Assembly: GCA_964017155.1 (NCBI GenBank)
Contig: OZ024862.1
Coordinates: forward strand, 3,214,070 to 3,278,069
Source of the DNA: Oasisia sp. SBJ-2009
Lineage: Eukaryota > Annelida > Polychaeta > Sabellida > Siboglinidae
DNA: 64,000 nucleotides
Direction of reading: 5' to 3'
The position numbers and the translations under genes were made by a program. This document shows, in pieces, positions 37,148-51,900 of the stretch. Below the pieces are notes generated by a model. The model worked only from the letters and a program-made list of their open reading frames with translations, was not told where the DNA came from and did not search any database. Position 1 is the stretch's first letter. Each line of letters begins with the position of its first letter.

Positions 37148-38675
37148 TTCTTTCTTTGCCTCCATCTGTCATTTTGTTGCCCTGTACCTCTCTAACTACA
37201 CCCATACTGTTTATCCTCTGTCTTGACTTCTTACTTCTCCTCTGTCTCTTTCTCAGTCTCCATCTCCGTCTCCCTTCCACTTATCTTCCCCTTTTTAGAC
37301 ACTCGACTGTCATCTAAATCATGCACATGTGTGTGGTTTTTGTGTGTATGTGTAGTGCACACACATGCATGCAGACATGCATACTCGCGCGTGTGAGCAC
37401 GCGCACACACGCACAAAGCTTCAGCAATTGCTACATGTCCAGTAATTGACTGAGGCCCGATCACTGGCCAGAAAGATTATTTGACAGGAAATGCTTCAAC
37501 ACAGAACAAGTAAAAGGCATTGGCTCTCGGAAATTAATGCATTACCATGAATACACCCAGGCCTTGATGTGAAAATCTATACAGGGTCCAGGCAATCTGA
37601 ATCAGTGCACTATTGACAGATCTTATTTTTGCACATTGCAATTACCCTACTAAACCTTTAAGACTGACATTTAAATACAAACACTCCCCTACCAATTAGC
37701 ATTTGCCTGGTGTTGGACAACATCCCTTGATTGAAATGTTCACTTCCACTGCTGGGTTGGCAAACATGTCACAGATCAATTACACAAGTAAAATGGTAGA
37801 CACAGAATAAAAACACCCCATATAGGGTTTCAATTATTCATTGATCAGGACAAAATACCCTATTCAGGGAGACATAAAATAACAACACGATTACTACAGA
37901 CAAAGAAGATGACTTGGCTACGAGGGCTCACAATAACAACACTCTTTCTGTGGGAAAGATAACAAGATCTGAGGTGACACAGAATAAGAACCTTTTTATC
38001 TGTGATCAACAGAAGATAAACACAGAAAAACAACACAGCCATTACCAACCAACAATATCCCAATCACAGAGAGTTGCTTACACGACCAACAATCTGGCGC
38101 AGTCCTCGGGATTATTGCATCAAACACGGCGGCTAATCCAGCCCAAACATGATCAGTGACGACAGTAATGGAAGTTGTATCTCGCATTAATACGCCTACG
38201 TTGGTGGGCCTCTATGGTTAGAAGTGATGACAGCCGTGCCTGAGCCATCGAGGCGAGGCTGAATTCAATCAGCCTGGCCTGTAAATATCACTAAGAACTC
38301 ATTAACTGATTTTCTTTTTCGCTGCCTTCAAATGAGCGGATTTGCGACACGGGAGGCGAAGTTGTGACGAGGTTGTGTCACTTGTGGTGACGAATTAGTG
38401 CCTGATGCCCGGTGGACCGTGAATATGTGACTGGATACGGAGGCTGGTGACGGCAAGTCACATGAAGATGAGGTTAGAATAGAGACATACACCAGTATGT
38501 GTCGTATGTATACATCAGGTTGTGTGTCGATACAATTTGAGCAATCCTTAAAGAAACTGTGTGTAAGTGCAGGTGTTATCAATGTGATGTGTCTGTGTGT
38601 TTTTAGTGTGCGTGGTTGTATGAATAAATGCATGTGGTTGCATGCTTGTGTTCCACTGGGCATATGCAAGTATGA

Positions 38676-38678
<3 letters not shown>

Positions 38679-38731
<53 letters not shown>
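38679..38731. repeat. (AT)n microsatellite
   Basis: About 26 AT units. Confidence 0.95.
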
Positions 38732-38734
<3 letters not shown>

Positions 38735-39186
38735 GTACACACATTTAAATGTTACTGTGTTTTTGGCATATCCACATGTCAAAAGCAGTCAAAAGCCAAA
38801 GATAGACAGAAAGACAAAAACGTAAGTAGTTTTCTTTTCTTGCTACACCAAGGTAACTCAGCTATTGTCTCATGTGTGACGTTTGAGGAAGAACACACAT
38901 TTGGGATGCAAGTGAATGCCTGCATATGCATCGCCATCAGCACTCAATAAAACTCATTACTGTAACACAATGTCTATAGATATATTCTATCCCAATACAG
39001 TTAACCAACTGCCATTACCATTCCATCCTAAAAAGCACACTCATGCAGCAGCCTGGCCAGCCTCTTCACTTCAGAGGTGGTTAAAGCTGCCCACTTCCGT
39101 ACTTGAGCCTGCTTCGTGTTCACGACACATTCAAATCAATATCACTCACTATCTGCAGCACACAGCACTTCATTCATGCCACGCCA

Positions 39187-39640
39187 CATGACTGGCTCTA
39201 GACATGCCTGGCCTTGGACCTGGCCCATTCATGCTATACCACATGACTGGCCCTAGACATGCCTGGCCTTGGACCTGGCCCATTCATGCTATACCACATG
39301 ACTGGCCCGCAACATGCCTGGCCCTGGACCTGGCCCATTCATGCTATACCACATGACCGACCTAAAATACCTGGCCCTAGGCGTGGCCCATTCATGCCTT
39401 GCCACATGACTGGCCCGAGACATGCCTGGCCTGAGCCATTCATGCTACATCATATGAGTTCTCCAAGACATGTCTGGCCCTGTGCTTGGCACATTCATGC
39501 TACAACACATGACTGGCCCGAGACATGCCTGGCCATGACCTTGGCCATTCATGCTACATGACATGACTGGCCTGAGACATGATTGGCCTTAGGCTTGGCC
39601 CATTCATGTTACACCACATGACTGGCCCAAGAAATCCCTG
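39187..39640. repeat. Degenerate minisatellite, about 55-60 bp unit
   Basis: About eight diverged copies of a unit containing ACATGACTGGCCC, ACATGCCTGGCC, CTTGGACCTGGCCC and ATTCATGCTATACC. Copies differ by indels, and frames are broken accordingly. Confidence 0.9.
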
Positions 39641-39899
39641 GCCTTGGGCTTTGCTCACTGGTGCATAATGAATCCTTTGAGACCAGACTGACTGTAGATT
39701 CCTCTAGATTCAGTCTGTCTGCGCTGGCTGCGGTGGACTGAGCAGGCTTTGTGGCTACCATCAGTTGCTGTGTCTGGCTCCTGACTGCAGGTTCCACTGT
39801 GTCCAAATTGAGTAGGGAATAAAGAGACATGTCAAGAATATCTCGAGGTGCACCGGAAGCCAGTCTTAACCAAGTAAATGAATTTAAACACCTGCTGCC

Positions 39900-42800
39900 C
39901 TGTGAGCTGAATAATATTCATATAACATACATGTTTAGGTTCCTATTCAGTTAATTTATGTTCTTGGCTCTTTTCATACTTGTTTTGCAAATAACCAAAT
40001 CTTTTTAATATACACACTGTATCATATGCTAGCGCTGATGTTTAACTTAGTTTTGATGAGCAGAAAAACTGTTAGCTATTTTCTTACCAGATCTGGTCAA
40101 TATCTTCCAATGAATGTTTAAGTCTTCTTGTTATGTAAAAAAGCAATATGTTCAGTCTTTAAATGATTTTAATAAACACCCACTAACAGTCAATTTATAT
40201 AAAATACTGACCTATTATAACCTAGATAATTTAAGAAAAAAGTATATTAATGTTTGCTTTTTGCTTAATGTTTTATTAGTCCTTACAAAAATTAACCACA
40301 GCTAGAAATGCTACAATATCAACAGCAAATACTAATAAAGCATTTTTAAAAGCCCATTACATTGCAAGATATTCATGCCAACATCATAATTACAGATGTG
40401 TCGATTATTTCCATTCGAACAGTTCAGAAACAACACATTTACACAATTCCAATTGTATTTAATCTGCCGTCCATGTCAGAGCCCACCGACCGAGCTGGAT
40501 GAGATGCTTCATTAACCTGCCCCAGGTCCCACCCCAACCCTTGGGATAACCATATCGTCCATCCTGCCCAGAGACTCGTAGCGAGCAGTCTGGTGGGCAA
40601 GCAGACACAGATCTATGACGAGATGAGCAGTCGAACATCCTCCAAAAGATCTACATAGCCAATTGTCCAGTGCATGTAGATGAGCATCGACAGAAGTGGA
40701 GCGATTGCTGCCTGTCACTGGACTGATGACCAGGACCATAGCAGGACAAATGACGCCAATCAGATGCTACCTGTGAGGCTGTGAGGGAGGATCTCCATGT
40801 GACATGCACAACTTTACTGGATGAGAGACACAAGCCTTTAATTTTGGCTAAGTCCTTCACCAGCATTTCTATACTTACACAGTTGCATTAGTCTCCAGTT
40901 GTATGCATATTTATTTGAACTGGTATTTAACATCTTCAAATGATGAGAGACTTTCTAAACCATGTTAGAGTATTTTGTAAGAAATTAACTTACTTTGGAG
41001 CATAGCTTTTGAAACATGTGATGTTTCGATCCATAGGTCTTGGTCAAGTATATGACACAAGCTTGAAAAGGACTGGTGGTGCTACCACCCAATGTCTCGT
41101 TTCAGAGTTGGTTTCCAATAAATACCCAATTACTTGAGCATCATTTTCACGCAAAGCAACTGCAAAGGGCGACCACGGACTATAAAGGTCGGGGAACATG
41201 ACACGTGCTCAAATGTACGAGGTGTTTGCAGATCACAGATAGTTTGTAGCACCTGGTAATGATCATTAATATGTCTGACTACATCACATTAAAATAACAA
41301 CCTTTGCTGGGGCTCTAAGACGCTCGCAAACAAGAGAACTGTGCAGGCACTTCAGCCCTTGACCCTCCTGCTTTATGCGAGTTTCATTGTGCCTTGATTG
41401 TCTGGTGAGGTGCTAAATCACAGGAAATAGCCAGAGACTTCTCGGTGTAGACCAACACCCCAACTAATGATAACAGCGAAGTCTGGCTCTATGGCAAATG
41501 ACATTTCACACGAGCTACATTCAAGGAACAAGGTAAACAGACCAGGGACTCGTAACCTCTGTAGCAGAGGGAGCAATCTACAGGAAACATAGCTGATCAT
41601 TTGCAACTGTTTGCAATCATTTAATACAGCAAGGTTATGTTTTGAGATTAGAGAAAATGGAAATGTTTAAATGTGTTTATAATAAACCTACACAATATGC
41701 CAACTGACAACCAAGTTGTTAAGACTGAAATGATGATCAAGATAAAATTAAGCTTGCGAATAGTTTTAAATTTAACAATTTGTTGCAAAGCTGACTGTAG
41801 TTCAACATCCCAGTAATGAAATTAGTTGGATAGAGTTGTTTTTGAATTATTGCAGTCATTTATGCAAACCTGTGTTGCTCTTCATGAATTATATGCAAGA
41901 AATACTTTATCAATTCCTTGCATGTACTCATAGATAAGGAAATAGCTATTGATTGATTGTCATTTGCTGTCACACAAGAATGGCATCTATGCATGAAGTG
42001 AATTTGACTAAAAACTGCATGAATTATATTATTCTGCTGGTGTGTGCAAGACAAATAAACAACCGTTTGTGAGAATTACTGATGAAAGCTGCAAAAAAAG
42101 TCCCTGAGAGAGGATAGGACTCCAGAACCAATGACATACAGCCAGACGCAATGTCAGAACAAACAAATGATGTAATGCAGACCTTTCTAGGATAAAGTAC
42201 TTAGTGTGCCGCCTTCAGCCATGTATGCATATATAGGGACTGTGATGTCTGCACTTATTCAGACAAATGAAATAACTAAACTGCTGTATTCATTGCACAC
42301 AAATAATTAGTTTTGGTGTTTGAAAGCATAGTGATTGTGTTATGTGTATTCAGACAAATAAAAATATTGTTAGTAGTTTGGAAAACATACAATACATAAC
42401 ATTATTTTGGTAAGGTTTTAGGGTGTCTGGGAGACCTAGTGTCAAAATACAGTATATAATCATTATGACATGTATTATATGTTGTCACTAGACCAGTTAC
42501 ATTAATGTTTAACCGCATACAATCACCAGTTAATTATATAAATTACCTACTGTCCAGTGTGCATTGTGAACATTGACTTCGGTACAAGCAATTATAGCAG
42601 TGACAACAGTGTACACGGCATGACTCAGTAGAAAGAGTTATGTACAGTGTGACTGTGATATATGATAACAACATGCAGAGGGCTAAACCCAATCATCACC
42701 AGCAATCGCAACATTTCAAGATTAAAAACATTGCATTTAAAACATAAATGTTCCTTTAGCTCCTTTAGTTTTGCAATGCTTGTATTCATATTTAGATCAT

Positions 42801-43310
42801 TTCTCGTGGATATGTATATTCTTTAAAATTAAGCATAAATAAACTTTAAATGAATTAAAATAAGAAAGACTACAGATGGAAATGATTTATGATGTATTGC
42901 TGACATCAGTTATATTCATGAAGAAGAAATTTGACTAAATCCTAGTTTCAAATATTGATGATTATAGCAGAGCTCGAGCCTGGAAGTCTCAACAATCACT
43001 TGAGATTATTTATACTTCAAAATTATGCACTATAAAATAACAAACCTGTTGGCTATTACGCAATGTCGGATCTATAACAAGCACCCAGAACAAAAGCAGT
43101 GCAATTAATTTGCTGAATTCCAAGAAAGACCAACACTCCAGTCAGTGATATGTCAGGGTTAAGGATGATGAAGATCTTCAATATACCAGCAAGACATGGC
43201 TAATGACAATTGATAATGATGGCCCAAGACTCCACAGCAGCACAGAAGCAGAACTTCCAGGAAAAACGAGGAGAAAAAAAGGGAAGTGACAACATGAGAC
43301 AAAGAACTAT
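39900..43310. other. Intron, no gene recognised
   Basis: AT-rich unique sequence. The part at 40480-40800 is GC-richer but has no exon with splice sites and domain content. Confidence 0.35.
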
Positions 43311-43323
43311 AGCTTTATCTAGA

Positions 43324-43402
43324 GACCCGTCCACCCGTCATTTGGACGGGTAAAAACGAATATGGACGGGTAGAAATATGGAGGACGGGTTGTGGACGGG
43401 TC
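43324..43402. repeat. GGACGGGT cluster with flanking inverted copies
   Basis: Four direct GGACGGGT copies (43344, 43364, 43383, 43394) and two inverted ACCCGTC copies (43325, 43333) lie in 79 bp. The outermost arms GACCCGTCC and GGACGGGTC pair perfectly, giving alternative hairpins. Confidence 0.8.
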
Positions 43403-43409
43403 AAAAAAT

Positions 43410-45130
43410 GAAGGAGCAAAAAAAAAATATATATATATATGATGTCAAATGTGTGTTTGTAGCCCATTTCAGGTCACCAGCCACAATTTGAAAGTTTATA
43501 AACTAGCTTAACAGTTAACATCAACGTGTCCACCAAAACATATGACTGGCAAACCAAAACATGTGACTGGCAATAATTTGATCCTGCATAAAGCCCTGCA
43601 AAGAACAGATGGAGGACCTAAGTTAGGGAGACTGTAAGGCTCTGGCTACAAGCTTCACCATCAAGCCTTAATACAAACTTACAGGGAACACAGCAGTGCT
43701 GTGTTTTCATATGTTGTGTTTCATAATAATATAGTACCTAGAAAATATATTGAGATGTTCCGATTGCTGGTAATGACTGGGTTTGGCCCTCAGCATTTTG
43801 TTATCTCATATTACAGCAACACTGTACATAACCCTTTCTACTGAGTCATGCGGTATACACTGTAGGTTTGAAAGAAATATTTTATGGGAAATTAGTGCAA
43901 CAGATCAGACTTATTAGTGTTCAAATGTGTTGGAGTTGAAATGATTCATAACTGGACAAGTATAATTGGTGGAGTGATTTGTTTTATTTGCGGTGTTATT
44001 TGTTTAAAAAAAACACGAGTTGATGTAGAAAAACCTGGTCGCTCTGGTGAATGTTGTTGGATAAAGTGAAAGCATGCATTTTAAAAGAGCTGTGACTTAA
44101 CTAAATTTGATCGATATATAAATGTCATGATGGCAATGGTTGTGAATAAGATTTTTCAATGAACATATATCGTCGCCTATAAACCATACTAGCATACTTG
44201 CATATTTGTATAAATTGCATTTATATGACTGACAAAAATTGTGTAGGCCAAATATATATATTTTTTAATGCAGATATATAACTGGTTGACTTAGGCGATG
44301 ATATAAGGTTACAAGACTATCAAGTAGGTTCACTCACTCACATTGTCAGCATCTTTTCCCTTCACTTTTCCTGTTGTCATGTTTTGTGATACATTTCTTG
44401 GCTTGACAAATAATATTATTTCATTAAATCTGATTGATTGTCCAATTGTGAATAAGATCAATAATACATAAAAACTAGTGGTTCCTCCTCAAACCAATTT
44501 TCAGTGTTCCATTTCAGATGAGTAGCTATACTCTGACATGGAAGTGCGCATTTACAAACGTTTTATTTCGCTTCGTGAAATCAAATAATTTCTGATCAGA
44601 TATGGTGAAAAATCACCATAATGGAATGCGTAGTCAGGCTGAATTGATAGCTGTTTAGACTTTTGCAAGTTACACAATTTATGAAAACTATTTAAACAAA
44701 ATCTTAGTAATGCATAATTTTTTTTACACTAACAGTGCAATAGATCACCCCTCACGTGTGTTGGGAGTCTTCTGGAAATCTACCAATTTTTACCACTCAT
44801 GTAATACAATGTAAAATTGGTTTTAATCTCTAGATAAATAATGTCAATCGATCCTGTAGCACATAGGGAAATATATTTCAATAAAAAATTCACAAGTTCA
44901 TTAAAACCTGTTTTATAAGCTAGGCAAACTGCATAAGGAATTGTTATTACGTTTCAAGTTAATTATCATGATTGTAGCATGACACTGCTAAAATGTGTTT
45001 ACATTATCACCAATTACAGTGGCCAATAGCATCAGCAAATGTTGAAATGCAATCTACGACTGTGCTTGCCTCACCAGTTAGCCATAATAGCGACTGTAAG
45101 AATCAACCACCAACAAATTCGAGGGAGTTA
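43410..45130. other. Intron, no gene recognised
   Basis: AT-rich unique sequence with a short (AT)n at about 43427-43440. No exon signal was seen. Confidence 0.35.
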
Positions 45131-45139
45131 TTTTGCCAT

Positions 45140-45535
45140 CTCCCGAGCGCCATTTGTCACACTCGCGCTGAGGCCCAGCATACAGCCGCATTTCCCATTT
45201 ATCAAATTATCCCGTCGGACGCAGACGACACTGTTGAAGTGTCGCAGCCAACGCGATTACGACATAAAACTGCCACGGTCAGCGATGATAAATAATTCTT
45301 TGGATGACGTCTCTAACATGAAACGACTGCTGGTAAATGCAACATTTCTGTTTCATACATATAAACCAATCAGGCCCGTTCTCCGGACGAGGTCTGTATG
45401 TAGCCATTAGACCCCGTGGACACTGAGAAGTGATCGTCCGCGTCTCATTTGACGAGTGTCCGGTTCACTAACACAGATCAATGCCTCGCTCGATACTTTG
45501 ACAGCCGCGATTAAAAGAGGGATTGTTCCAGTCGA
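45140..45535. promoter_or_regulatory. CpG-dense block, candidate regulatory element
   Basis: About 30 CpGs in 395 bp of complex sequence, abruptly bounded by AT-rich DNA. Overlapping plus-strand frames exist, but their peptides show no domain and no splice partners. It could be a conserved enhancer, or the promoter of an unannotated transcript. Confidence 0.35.
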
Positions 45536-45549
45536 AACCATAACAACTC

Positions 45550-48500
45550 TGTGCTTTTGTGATCAATGACATATAGATCTGCAAAGCACCCAAAGTGTCC
45601 ATACCCGAATGATGCCGAGAAGCCAATTAAACTGCAGGCTCTGTACGTCACCGCCGTGATGCGTCCCTCCTGAATTGAACCAATGAACATCAGAATGAAT
45701 GATTGTCATTGCCCGAACTTGAGACTGCAACCGTGGGCCACAGAGGGCCACGTAAAAACTTTATCTCTGATATAAAACACACATGCAGCTAGACTTCACA
45801 AAAGTAAAGAAATGGCAACATTTCAGATTGAAGATTGTCTGCGTTTCCACAATGCATTTAAAGGACAAAAAAACGCAACGGTTTCGCGTCATATACCTAA
45901 TAGAGTTTATACAAAGTAACAATTTCCACATATACTCAATTTTTTAACGTCAGCGGTTTACTCAGAATGTGACTTTAAAGTCTCAAATTCTAACGAAATC
46001 CACAATGGTCTAAACGCCGCCATCAGTGAAGGGTTAACTTGGCTTGGCCATTCAGCGCGCGGCATTCTATGTCTCTGCTGAAGCCGGTCAGCTTCCTGCG
46101 ACGTTGTTAAGGGTCAACAACTTCGAGTCTTCGACAGTTCGTTCAGTTGGCGTGACATCTAGCAGCTGCTTATAGACGTGTATCTAAATCTGTGGTTAAA
46201 TCTATGGTAAACTTTAGTAATTATGCCTTACTGTTCAGCATACGGTTGCAATAATAGTTGAAACAACCGGTAGTATTGAAGCAATGGATTCACGTTTGCG
46301 GGCGTACTGTTTGGAATCACTCCAATCCAAGTACAGTTCACTTTGCTCGGTCCATTTTGAAGAGAAATGCTTTGAAGTAGACATGTAGACATGTATCATC
46401 AGTTGATAGGATGATTTCAGCGATAACAATATTAGACAACTTTATATTTACCGTCATCAGCATGTTACGCGCGTTGCCGAGTTGCAGCCATTTCATGACA
46501 ACAGCCAAACCCCATGCAGGGAATCTGCATGGAGAGGGTCTCACCGTCGTGGCGTCATTCTTCGTCTAAGATGGAGTTGCTCACAGTATTTTGATGACTG
46601 GGTGTTCAAAAATATTTTTCTGGTAAACCGCTGGCGTTACAAAATTGAGTATATGTGGAAATTGTTTCTTTATATTAACTCTATTAGATGTATGCCACGA
46701 AACAGTTTAAATGTTTTTTAATTATTGATGAAGAGATTTATTCCAGTTGATTATTACACTAACTGACATTTGGATTTAACCTGCATTACAGGATAACATG
46801 AACATGTTTATTAATATGAAGTTGAATTTGTATTTATATTTAACATTAAAGCACATTTTTGCAATAGATTGAAATGGGCTAAAGAGATTCTTTAAAATAA
46901 ATTAAGTAAGCAAATTTATATTAACCTTGCTAACATAATTACTTTATAAATTATATGCCTACATTTCATTATAAACGTGTTTTATTAATCACTTATACAT
47001 AAAAATAACACTGCATACACTGAATTTCTAGTTAGGGCTTCACCTATAATATCCATATAAGGTATGGTCATGATTTACAGTTAAATTTGCCAGACTTATG
47101 TTTTATCCTACAGGTTCACTGCAGGTGTTTATAGTCAACAGTTATTGTGTGGTTCATTGCACATGTATGAATATTCATTATAATCTGGCTGCAGAATTAA
47201 TTACCCACCTGGCAGTAATTCACATAAACACAATTATGTACTAGCTTGTTGCACAGATGACACACAAGTTATGAATTGGCTTGCAAGACAAAAATAGTGA
47301 AATTATCATGTTTTGATATAGTACACGTCAAATGCATTTATATGCTTAAAAAGAATCCCTTTAATATTGTACTAATTTAAAAAACGTGTGACCTTCCATC
47401 CGAAAACATAGTTCTCGTATTATGGAACTTTTTTGGTTCAACAGAAGGTTATTCTAAACAAAAACACCCCACCATGCCAAAAATAAGCATCATCCAACAA
47501 ACGTTTCACAATCAATGATACATGTCACGAAGGTGAAACTACGATTACAAAAACAACACCCGCAAAATCTCTGTAGAACCTAAATAAACAGAGACGCACA
47601 TCAAACATTTATCATCGTGTATTAATTTAGAGTTCCGCACGTTGCTAGTATTGTCCCCCGGTACATCGAGTCCCTACTGGAACAACACGTAATCCATCAT
47701 GAGCTTCACAAGATGGGAGAGACTGAGCGAGTAGTAGTGTCTGTACAACAGCTGGGATCTACTCACTGCACTGGGGTGTGAGACAATGGTCAATCGGGTT
47801 TTAAAAGGTCCACTTGGCCAAAGCTGACCAACAGACTAATCAACACGCAGCAATTAGATGCCCAGACAACTCATTTCAGTGGAGCAAGACGTTTGTGTTT
47901 CACACGTTCAATCAGCAGAGGGTGTTTTCAAGGCGATTAGGGAAATGAGATAACTGTTCAGCGGTAACACCACACAGTCGCTAAACTGCAGCCAGCGGAG
48001 TCTCGTTAGGACAGCCTTTTGCCAGTCGGACATTGTCGTGAGGAAATTATGCCAATAATCAGCTGGGTTCACTGTGGCCATTGATGGAAAGATGGCCGAA
48101 GCCTCTTGAGTAATAACAATGCATTTAGCATTAGTTCGTCTACCTAGTGCTGGACACCACACAACTGTTAGACACGTGCACTCTGTCTGTGGAATATGAC
48201 AACTAGAATCACACAATTATGTTACATTAATTTAACAAACAAACAAATATAATGTTTCTAAGTTTGAAAGGCAACACATATTTGACACCTATTGTGAGAG
48301 TAAAGATACTGGAACTGCTTCAAAACACACTGCTATTTCACAATTATTTAGATTTAAAAAAAACGAGCAACCTCAATTGCATAATCGTCTATCTAGAGCA
48401 CTGATGCTACCTAGTATGAATCGATATTTACATTTTTATGTCAGCCTGCATTCCACTGCAGTAATAATCTGATGTGTCTTCCCTGCAGACCCCCAGCCAT

Positions 48501-48830
48501 ACAGACGCTATCACCAGATCTCATTGCTGGACGCTAACCTGCAGCCGGCACTCAGACAACCTATCTAGTTTGTCCGCTTTAAGGCAGCCGAAATCCGATT
48601 TGGTCGAATCTTTTTGCATTCACATCCCTGCCAATTTCAGCAGTGCAGAAGACGATCGCTAAATTAATTTGGATGAAGGGTGGCGCTGTAGGTAGTGTGG
48701 TCTTTCAGGACAATTGGGTTCAAGACGGTAATGCGGTCAAATAAGTGGACCAAATGGAAACGCGTTTGTGGATACGGTTCTGTTGACGTCACACTTTTGA
48801 AGTAATGAAATAACATCTGTACAGAAGACT
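45550..48830. other. Intron, no gene recognised
   Basis: Unique sequence. Somewhat CpG-richer patches near 46050-46150, 47640-47760 and 48510-48660 alternate with AT-rich DNA. A perfect CRE palindrome TGACGTCA lies at 48784-48791. Confidence 0.35.
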
Positions 48831-48837
48831 TTAGACA

Positions 48838-48839
48838 TG

Positions 48840-48914
<75 letters not shown>

Positions 48915-48926
48915 ATGCGTGCATGT
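48838..48926. repeat. (GT)n microsatellite
   Basis: A nearly pure GT run to about 48914, with a GCATGCGTGC tail. Confidence 0.95.
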
Positions 48927-48929
48927 GTG

Positions 48930-51900
48930 TTTGTGTGATGACATCAATTGTAACATAACAGGGTAAAACTCTGGCAATGGAGGTAGAATTCAAATATATT
49001 TAAGCAATCAGAATTACAATCGGTTGTGAGCAAGAAAAGCCACCTTGATCAATTTAAATTTCAAGTCAATAAAATTAGTGAAGCCATTCTAAAATAGGCA
49101 AACTAATTAAAAACTGATGTACATTTAACCAATAAAAAAATTGAGGACAAAGGACCTAAAATATGAAAACAGAGTATTTATAATGTGGTAATTTTATACT
49201 TATGAAAACAGTTTTACTCCATGTGAATAATTAATACAGCTGACTATTGCTCTTCATCAGTATGGTAGGAACATCACATGACTAGTGTCATGTGACACAA
49301 GCTGGAGGACTGGAGAACTCCTGGTACGTTAAGCTGCCTCAATTCAGTGCAGGCTTTATTTTTATATGTTAATCAGCATTTGTTTTTCCTCCTAAATTAT
49401 TCTCCTTATGGTCTTAGGCATTCCTATACACCCCCATAGTGTCGAGTTGAATGCTTCTTGAAGGTTGCCGAAACATTGGCAGACTGATTTTTAATGGAGT
49501 CCATAAGTCCAATATTTCTTGTTTTGTCTACAGACACATTAATTAAATGTCACATGTTAGGAGTGCGTGTGACGCCCTAGTTTAAAAACACAACGTCCAG
49601 GGATAAAGACCCTGACATTAACGACCCATCAACGTGCATGTGTGCTGCTGTCTTGTATTGTCTGCCATCTGGTCATGTCATCACACTAGCACATCAATAA
49701 TTAGCTCAAGAATATGTGTGACACAGCATATCACCCTGCTTTTTGATTTGCACAGACCCAGTCACCTCAGGGTCTGTGCTATCTGCTTGGAGTCGTGTTC
49801 ACTTGTGATTGGTAAAGAAATCAGTGTGATTGAGACGGAGACTTGAGTGTCTGTCATGTGCAATATGCATCGCAGATGAACAAGACTTATGATTAAACAC
49901 ACAAAGCTAATATGTCGTAGAGGACTTGAAAGATGGAAAAAACGTAAAGAAATGACTGACTAAAAACTAATTGACTTGCTCAAAGTTCAAGAAATTATTT
50001 TATTTTCTGAAGAAAAAAAATGGGCACCCAAATTGTTCTCACAAATATGAGCAGAATTAAGGAGTCGATCCCACCAAGCATCCATATAAATCAATGCCTG
50101 ATCAGTGTTCTTTGCCCTTTCTTGGTTTGCGTCATGTGTCATGTGACATGTCATGTGACACTCCTATAGTCACAACAGTCCACACCAGGAGAGTTCCCAA
50201 AATATTCTGAGTGAAAACAGTTCCTTGACATGTAATTACCACATCAAATGTCACATTCCAAGAAGCCAAAGGTCACCCATTCAGAGATTCAGGGATAAAA
50301 CAGGGTTGTTACGCGTCACACCTATTGATATCATCAGAGATTGTTGATTGATTGTTGATGCTATTAGTACATGTTGACTACGACTCAAACAGAGACTTAC
50401 TGCTCAGCTCAGGAAACTAAGAACAAATTCTAAATATATAAAATCGAGGTTTAATCTAACTAAAACACTTGATGTTTGTGACTAATTATCTCTAAGAAAA
50501 CACAAATAGATTCTAGGAAGTAATTTTGTAATCTCCTGGGTATAGTTTGTTTGTTTATTCCAAGGCACAGCACAAACTGTGGAGATGCCTGTTTGTCAAA
50601 AGATTCTATCTGATACAGACAGCATCAACAACATGACACCACCAGTGGTGGAGATACTCTGACAAATGTCACATAACATATCTTTGGCTACTAATACAGT
50701 GATAACAAAATGTTGTTTACATGCTTGGCATACCATGTTTATGCAAATATTAATAATGACAACATATTTTATTCGTCATTAACTGAACAGACCTTTATCT
50801 GGTCATATTTGCAGTCACGATAGGATTTGAATACATTTATTGATTTAACAGTTTACATAATTATTTTGACTCTCATTTTGAGCATGCAGAAACTGGCACT
50901 GGTCTAGTTTGATTCTAAAGAAATATAAATGTAACAACCAATACATTTAAAAATATACATTGCAAGGTTATACTGATAAGTAGAAAGTTGATGTTCTAGT
51001 GTATTCTAAGGAAATAAATAAAACATTGAAAATGAAAAGCAATAATAATCATATCTTGATAGATGTGTCGAACAACATGTTGTTTCTATACTTGGTGTGG
51101 AGATCGAGGGGCAATTACCATTTATGATAAAAACGTAGCATAACTTTGCTGTTGCATTACGGGTGTGAATCCTGTATTTCTGTGAAAAAATACAAAATAT
51201 CTTCCTCAGTAACGTGGTGTGTGACATTTATATTTTAAGAAAGCAATAGCCACCAATTGCTGCCTTGCTATAGGAACTACTACAAGTGTAACAACTCTGG
51301 CAATGTAGTGATTCAATGTTAAGGATACCTATGGCAACAAACTTATAATTATGTAGTTTTGTAAACATTTGCCACTGTTGATATATCATCAACCCAACTA
51401 CCCAGATACACTGACATTTAAAATGCAGCCGACTCCCAATAAATTAATATGGATTTATGCATCCAATTCTTTGCCGGATTAAATAGATCAGTCACATGAC
51501 AGATGTAGGCCAGCAAGGTGTCCCGTCATCACTGCAGATGTGTGGTTAAATAACAGTTATTTACCAAAGGAGTCGAGTGCTGATTGAGACCAAGGTACAA
51601 TCCCTCCTTGATATGACTGTGCCATCTTCCTGTTACATGAAACAAATACTTAAGCCTAGGCTATAGCGCTGTCGATTGCCAATTGCGCCATTGGCGTAAC
51701 GGTTTGCTATTTGGAGAAAATAAATAACAACTCTGCCAAATTGGCAAAACGTTGTTTTTGGTCATTATTATTGATGTTATCAGCAGTACATGACTGCATT
51801 AGTCACAGCTCAGGTGTGTTGAAGTTGCCTAAATTATTGCACATCCCACCTACCTTAATAACCAGTCAGCTAAAGAATTTGTTTACCTTTAACCAAATTT

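Noticed and set aside
36671..37317. Gly-Gln-Ala-Arg-type and Pro-rich open frames
   Set aside because: Pentamer and decamer tandem arrays keep frames open; no gene features.
44993..45410. Overlapping plus-strand open frames in the CpG-dense block
   Set aside because: Two frames open equally, no domain, no splice-consistent partner; high CpG lowers stop-codon density.
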